Source of the DNA: Planctomycetota bacterium
Lineage (GTDB): Bacteria; JAJVIF01; JAPKYR01
Assembly: GCA_030673355.1 (NCBI GenBank)
Contig: DAOVJF010000085.1
Coordinates: forward strand, 1 to 8,873
Reading direction: 5' to 3'
DNA length: 8,873 nucleotides
The position numbers were made by a program, and so were the translations under genes. The notes beneath the pieces were generated by a model. That model ran no database searches. It saw nothing but the letters and a program-made list of their open reading frames with translations, and was not told the DNA's origin. Below are positions 6,366 to 8,873 of this stretch, in pieces (the first letter of the stretch is position 1; each line of letters starts with the position of its first letter).

Positions 6366-6378
6366 GTTAATATTTAAC
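6366..6378. promoter_or_regulatory. Palindrome at the MarR-type gene's transcription start, candidate autoregulatory operator
   Basis: GTTAA-TAT-TTAAC, a 5-bp inverted repeat with a 3-base centre, starts 8 bases downstream of the -10 of the regulator's promoter, so it covers the expected start site. Repressor binding here would block initiation, the usual MarR autoregulation geometry. Its half-sites differ from those of the 5621-5639 palindrome. Confidence 0.45.
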
Positions 6379-6385
6379 CATTGAT

Positions 6386-6414
6386 AATATAATTCTGATA
6401 AAATGAATTGTCAA
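6386..6414 (-). promoter_or_regulatory. Strong sigma-70-type promoter of the MarR-type gene
   Basis: On the minus strand TTGACA (6409-6414) is followed by exactly 17 bases and TATATT (6386-6391). The -35 is perfect and the -10 matches at five of six positions. Predicted start is near 6379, giving a leader of about 40 bases to ATG 6339. It is the best promoter in the window. Confidence 0.7.
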
Positions 6415-6504
6415 GCATATAAACCTTATTTCCTCTCACTATGTATCAAATTTTATAAATTACCGATCCTGATAATTAAGAATTCTTTCTAAAAGTGCAA
6501 TCGA

Positions 6505-6543
6505 GGAAGTTTGACCGGTCAGGGTTACCGCCATCCTACTTCC
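6505..6543 (-). terminator. Weak hairpin downstream of the cytochrome gene, possible terminator
   Basis: GGAAGT (6505-6510) pairs with ACTTCC (6538-6543), and an inner CGGT (6516-6519) pairs with ACCG (6527-6530). The structure begins about 25 bases after the cytochrome stop. On the minus strand only a short, late T run (ACTTTTAG) follows, so this is a poor terminator or simply a 3'-end structure. Confidence 0.3.
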
Positions 6544-6567
6544 ATTCTCATATTAATTAGAACTGTG

Positions 6568-7041
6568 TTAATCCTCTGCAGAAGGGGTATCGGTCGAAAT
6601 GAGGCTTAGATACCTTGCGAGGTATTCAAGGTCCTCGTCGCTCAATGTCTGCGCGGGCATTGTCGCCTCCGGATCCACGTCCAGGGGATTTCGTAACCAC
6701 CTGATTAATTCATCCCTGGTAAACTTGTCGCCCACATCGGTCAGGTTAGGACCGATGTTACTGCCGGGATCGTCGCCAATTTGATGACAGGCGGTACAAC
6801 CGGCGTTGAGCCAGACTCTCAATCCTTTGTTCAAGTCGGCCATGGAAACATCTTCTTCTGTTTCGCCAGTGGGATCGGCAAGATTATTTTCGGTGGGTTC
6901 GGAACCGGTCTCCCGTGAATCTTCAGTCGCCGTTTCTCCCTCTTGTACTCCCTGGTTTGAATCCTGGTCGGATACGCAGGACACCGATACTGTCAAAATA
7001 ACCATGACGGCCATTAGCCCGATAATCGCGGTAAGTTTCAT
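6568..7041 (-). CDS. Mono-haem class I cytochrome c, predicted lipoprotein
   Basis: This 157-residue exported electron carrier starts at ATG 7041. GAGGGG lies 8 bases upstream of that codon, whereas the in-frame GTG at 7050 overlaps it. A signal peptide MKLTAIIGLMAVMVILTVSVSC ends at C22. VSVSC is an imperfect lipobox, with Ser rather than Leu at -3, so lipid anchoring is likely but not certain. An acidic, low-complexity tether (about 23-67, rich in Glu, Asp, Ser and Thr) leads to the haem domain. It has CTACH (C82, C85, H86) for covalent haem, NIGPNLTDVGDKFTRDEL, and the sixth-ligand Met in ATMPAQTLSDEDLEYLARYL (M128). This is the layout of small cytochromes that pass electrons to a terminal oxidase or reductase; the partner is not in the window. 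It is transcribed alone, divergent from the TPR lipoprotein. Confidence 0.93.
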   Translation of the reverse strand: MKLTAIIGLMAVMVILTVSVSCVSDQDSNQGVQEGETATEDSRETGSEPTENNLADPTGETEEDVSMADLNKGLRVWLNAGCTACHQIGDDPGSNIGPNLTDVGDKFTRDELIRWLRNPLDVDPEATMPAQTLSDEDLEYLARYLSLISTDTPSAED

Positions 7042-7066
7042 CGCTTTCACCCCTCAGGTTCTAAAA

Positions 7067-7095
7067 ACTATACCTTTTCTGCAATTTTAAAGCCA
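7067..7095 (-). promoter_or_regulatory. Candidate promoter region of the cytochrome gene (sigma-54-like element, overlapping -10 hexamer)
   Basis: On the minus strand TGGC (7092-7095) and TTGCA (start at 7084) are separated by exactly seven bases: TGGCTTTAAAATTGCA. That is the -24/-12 spacing of sigma-54 promoters. Ten bases further on, TATAGT (7067-7072) matches a sigma-70 -10 at five of six positions but has only a poor -35 (TGGCTT). Either would give a short leader to ATG 7041. No sigma-54 activator gene is visible here. Confidence 0.4.
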
Positions 7096-7190
7096 CCTCT
7101 TAAACAGGATTAAAAATTATGCTCCTTCCGGGTTTGCGATGGGTGGAATTATGCGGTATTCAGGATATTCATGCGAGACGGGTGAAGCAA

Positions 7191-7311
7191 GTAGCCCGGG
7201 AAGCCACCGAAAAATTCCCTAAGCATGTGAAATAGTAATTGCTGGCTTCCCGGGAACCCTTCCGTACGATTTAAAATAATTGTAGAAATAACATACGGGT
7301 TCCCGGGCTAC
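7191..7311. repeat. Three interlocking CCCGGG-centred inverted repeats (REPIN-like)
   Basis: Three elements have CCCGGG cores at 7195-7200, 7249-7254 and 7302-7307, spaced 54 and 53 bases apart. The left element pairs with the middle one over 12 bp (CCCGGGAAGCCA / TGGCTTCCCGGG). The middle pairs with the right over 11 bp (CCCGGGAACCC / GGGTTCCCGGG). The left and right pair over 12 bp (GTAGCCCGGGAA / TTCCCGGGCTAC). Only one pairing can form at a time for each arm. A short direct repeat of GGGGCTAC follows (7305-7322). It resembles the extragenic palindromic repeats that occur as dispersed families, but copy number elsewhere cannot be seen. Confidence 0.75.
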
Positions 7312-7323
7312 GGGGCTACGGGA

Positions 7324-7355
7324 CTGATATAGCTATCCATATCAGATAGATATGG
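7324..7355. repeat. Two overlapping, mutually exclusive hairpins upstream of the TPR gene promoter
   Basis: CTGATAT / ATATCAG (7324-7330 with 7339-7345) and CCATATC / GATATGG (7337-7343 with 7349-7355) are both perfect 7-bp inverted repeats. They share the arm 7339-7343. They lie 13-44 bases upstream of the TTGACA at 7368. They may be overlapping protein-binding sites, or arms of the adjacent repeat element. Confidence 0.5.
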
Positions 7356-7367
7356 GTCTACCGCTTT

Positions 7368-7396
7368 TTGACAGTATATTGTATATTATATTTAGT
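7368..7396 (+). promoter_or_regulatory. Candidate sigma-70-type promoter of the TPR lipoprotein gene
   Basis: A consensus TTGACA (7368-7373) is followed by a 17-base AT-rich spacer and TTTAGT (7391-7396), which matches the -10 consensus at four of six positions. Predicted start near 7403 gives a leader of about 28 bases that ends in a strong ribosome binding site. Confidence 0.5.
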
Positions 7397-7430
7397 ACAT
7401 TTAACAATGCTACATTGGGAGGAGTATGAG

Positions 7431-8873
7431 ATGGACCGGATTTCGTTCAGAGCAAATGGATTAAATAGCTGGAAAGGATTGCTGCTTTTAAGCATCTTAC
7501 TTTTTCTTTCAATAGCAGTGCCGGGTTGCGAGAGCAATGATAGAAATCTCCCTGAGTCGTCAGAGAGCACGAATTTGGCTATCGAATTTGAAACGGTTGA
7601 TGAATACCTGGATTATGGTGATGGCAGTTATAAGTCAGGGGAATACGAACAAGCCTTTATGGCATATACAAAGGCGATTGAGATGGACCCGGACAGCTAC
7701 GAAGCCTACTGTGGTCGGGGATGTTCTCATATGGTTAGCGGTGACCTTGATCTGGCAATAGATGACCTTAACAGGTCAATCGAAATTAACCCGGAGTATG
7801 CGCATGGTTATGGGATTCGCGGAATAATTTACCATCGCAAAGGTGAGTTTGAACTTGCGATAGCAGACCTTGACAGGGCAATAGAACTTGAGCCAGATGA
7901 AAGCTCATTTTATCATAAACGAGGGCACGTGTACCGGGATTTGCGTGACCTGGACCTTGCGATGGAGGATTACAACAGGGCTTTGGAAATTGATCCTGAC
8001 ACCTACGAAGCCTACTATAGCCTGGGATACATATATCAAATGAGTTCTGATCTGAACCTTGCTATTGAAAATTTCACGAGAACAATCGAAATTAACCCGG
8101 AATACGCGCAAGCTTATGAAGCTCGCGGAATAATTTACCATAGCAAAGGTGAGTTTGAACTTGCGATAGCAGACTTTAACAAGGCTGTAGAACTTGAGCC
8201 AGATGAAAGCTCGTTTTATCATAAACGAGGGCACGTGTACCGGGATTTGGGTGACCTGGACCTTGCGATGGAGGATTACAACAGGACTTTGGAAATTGAT
8301 CCGGACACCTACAAAGCCTACTATAGCCGGGGTTACATATATCAAATGAGTTCTGATTTGAACCTTGCTATTGAAAATTTCACGAGAACAATCGAAATTA
8401 ACCCGGAATACGCGCAAGCTTATGAAGCTCGTGGAATAACTTACCGTAACAACGGTGAGTTTGAACTTGCGATAGCAGACCTTGACAGGGCAATAGAACT
8501 AGATCCAGATGAAAGCTCGTTTTATATTACTCGCGGCGGTTTATACCATTCCATAGGCAAGTTCGATCTTGCAATTGACGATGGTTATAAATCATTAGAG
8601 ATTAATTCGGAGAATGCTGATGCTTACATTGGCCTTGGTTCAGCTTACTGGTATATAAAAGATTATGAACGCGTTATAGAGTTCAGCACAACAGCGATAG
8701 ACATGAACCCTAATGCAAACCGTGCTTATTATAATCGTGGCCTGGCTTACCACAGTCTGGGAAATCTTGATCTGGCGATCGCAGATTATACGATCGCAAT
8801 AGACCTGGGCGCGGACTTCGTCGGTGCATTTTCTAATCTTGGTAGAGCTTTCCGAGAAGGTGGAAACTATCAA
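7431..8873 (+). CDS. Large TPR-repeat lipoprotein (3' end beyond window)
   Basis: ATG at 7431 opens 481 codons that reach the right edge with no stop. GGGAGGAG at 7417-7424 is an excellent ribosome site. The N-terminus is a lipoprotein signal: WKGLLLLSILLFLSIAVPGC, with C33 as the lipidated residue (VPGC lipobox). After a short Ser/Glu linker come twelve full 34-residue tetratricopeptide repeats (59-466) and the start of a thirteenth. Consensus positions are clear, for example GEFELAIADLDRAIELEPD. TPR arrays are protein-binding superhelices; the lipid anchor places this one at the outside of a membrane, perhaps as an assembly scaffold. Repeats 1-9 form three sets of three (1/4/7, 2/5/8, 3/6/9) and repeats 10-13 are more diverged. 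The partner and any C-terminal domain are unknown. Minus-strand frames here are shadows. Confidence 0.93.
   Translation, partial: MDRISFRANGLNSWKGLLLLSILLFLSIAVPGCESNDRNLPESSESTNLAIEFETVDEYLDYGDGSYKSGEYEQAFMAYTKAIEMDPDSYEAYCGRGCSHMVSGDLDLAIDDLNRSIEINPEYAHGYGIRGIIYHRKGEFELAIADLDRAIELEPDESSFYHKRGHVYRDLRDLDLAMEDYNRALEIDPDTYEAYYSLGYIYQMSSDLNLAIENFTRTIEINPEYAQAYEARGIIYHSKGEFELAIADFNKAVELEPDESSFYHKRGHVYRDLGDLDLAMEDYNRTLEIDPDTYKAYYSRGYIYQMSSDLNLAIENFTRTIEINPEYAQAYEARGITYRNNGEFELAIADLDRAIELDPDESSFYITRGGLYHSIGKFDLAIDDGYKSLEINSENADAYIGLGSAYWYIKDYERVIEFSTTAIDMNPNANRAYYNRGLAYHSLGNLDLAIADYTIAIDLGADFVGAFSNLGRAFREGGNYQ
7821..8525 (+). repeat. 306-bp tandem repeat inside the TPR gene (about 2.3 copies)
   Basis: Copies begin at 7821, 8127 and 8433, exactly 306 bp apart (102 codons, three TPRs). 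By eye, copy 1 and copy 2 differ at about 15 of 306 positions, some 95% identity including most silent sites. The third copy breaks off after about 93 bp, where the sequence diverges (around 8525). Weaker similarity extends left to about 7773. The third copy shares the GACCTTGACAGGGCAATAGA stretch with copy 1 rather than copy 2, suggesting exchange between copies. Confidence 0.9.

Noticed and set aside
7191..7311. CRISPR-like array
   Set aside because: The three repeated cores are about 54 bases apart, but they alternate in orientation and combine different half-sites. There are only three and no cas genes, so these are inverted extragenic repeats.
7905..8417. 170-codon minus-strand open frame with an internal repeat
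   Set aside because: It is the antisense of the tandem TPR repeat, so its repeats mirror the 306-bp DNA repeat. The plus strand has an unbroken 481-codon frame with lipobox, ribosome site and TPR consensus.

Overview
The window is bacterial chromosomal DNA. Supporting this are a full bacterial-type DnaJ, a MarR-type regulator, two predicted lipoproteins, and several factor-independent terminators and -35/-10 promoters. There is no phage, plasmid, transposase, CRISPR or tRNA/rRNA signal. A haem c lipoprotein suggests respiratory metabolism. Gene order and protein style fit an environmental bacterium, but the phylum cannot be fixed from sequence reading alone. Gene density is moderate, and the spacers are AT-rich and hold much inverted-repeat structure.

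Layout, left to right. 1-201 (-) is the N-terminal part of a probable GNAT acyltransferase that runs off the left edge. 202-724 has no convincing intact gene. It holds two minus-strand terminators (245-277 and 660-681) and, between them, minus-strand open frames that may be a decayed small gene. 725-1777 (-) is a D-2-hydroxyacid dehydrogenase in which the usual catalytic His is Arg. 1863-3231 (+) is a two-gene unit: a seven-helix membrane protein and a soluble protein of unknown family. 3282-5535 (-) is an apparent operon of a 108-residue unknown protein, dnaJ, and a class I SAM-dependent methyltransferase. A -35/-10 pair and a 19-bp palindrome lie ahead of it. 5773-6339 (-) is a MarR regulator with a C-terminal four-cysteine motif, its own strong promoter, a start-site palindrome and a terminator. 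6568-7041 (-) is a mono-haem cytochrome c lipoprotein. 7431 to the right edge (+) is a large TPR-repeat lipoprotein, not finished in the window.

Working relationships. The dnaJ cluster is the only clear multi-gene operon besides the 1863-3231 pair. The cytochrome and the TPR lipoprotein diverge from a 389-bp spacer. That spacer holds three interlocking CCCGGG-centred inverted repeats, a sigma-54-like element facing the cytochrome, a TTGACA promoter facing the TPR gene, and two mutually exclusive hairpins. The TPR gene contains a recent 306-bp (three-TPR) tandem amplification, the clearest sign of recent change here. I see no recognisable defence, biosynthetic or secretion system. The points most worth testing are the cysteine-bearing MarR and its palindromes, the His-to-Arg dehydrogenase, the TPR amplification and the interlocking repeats.
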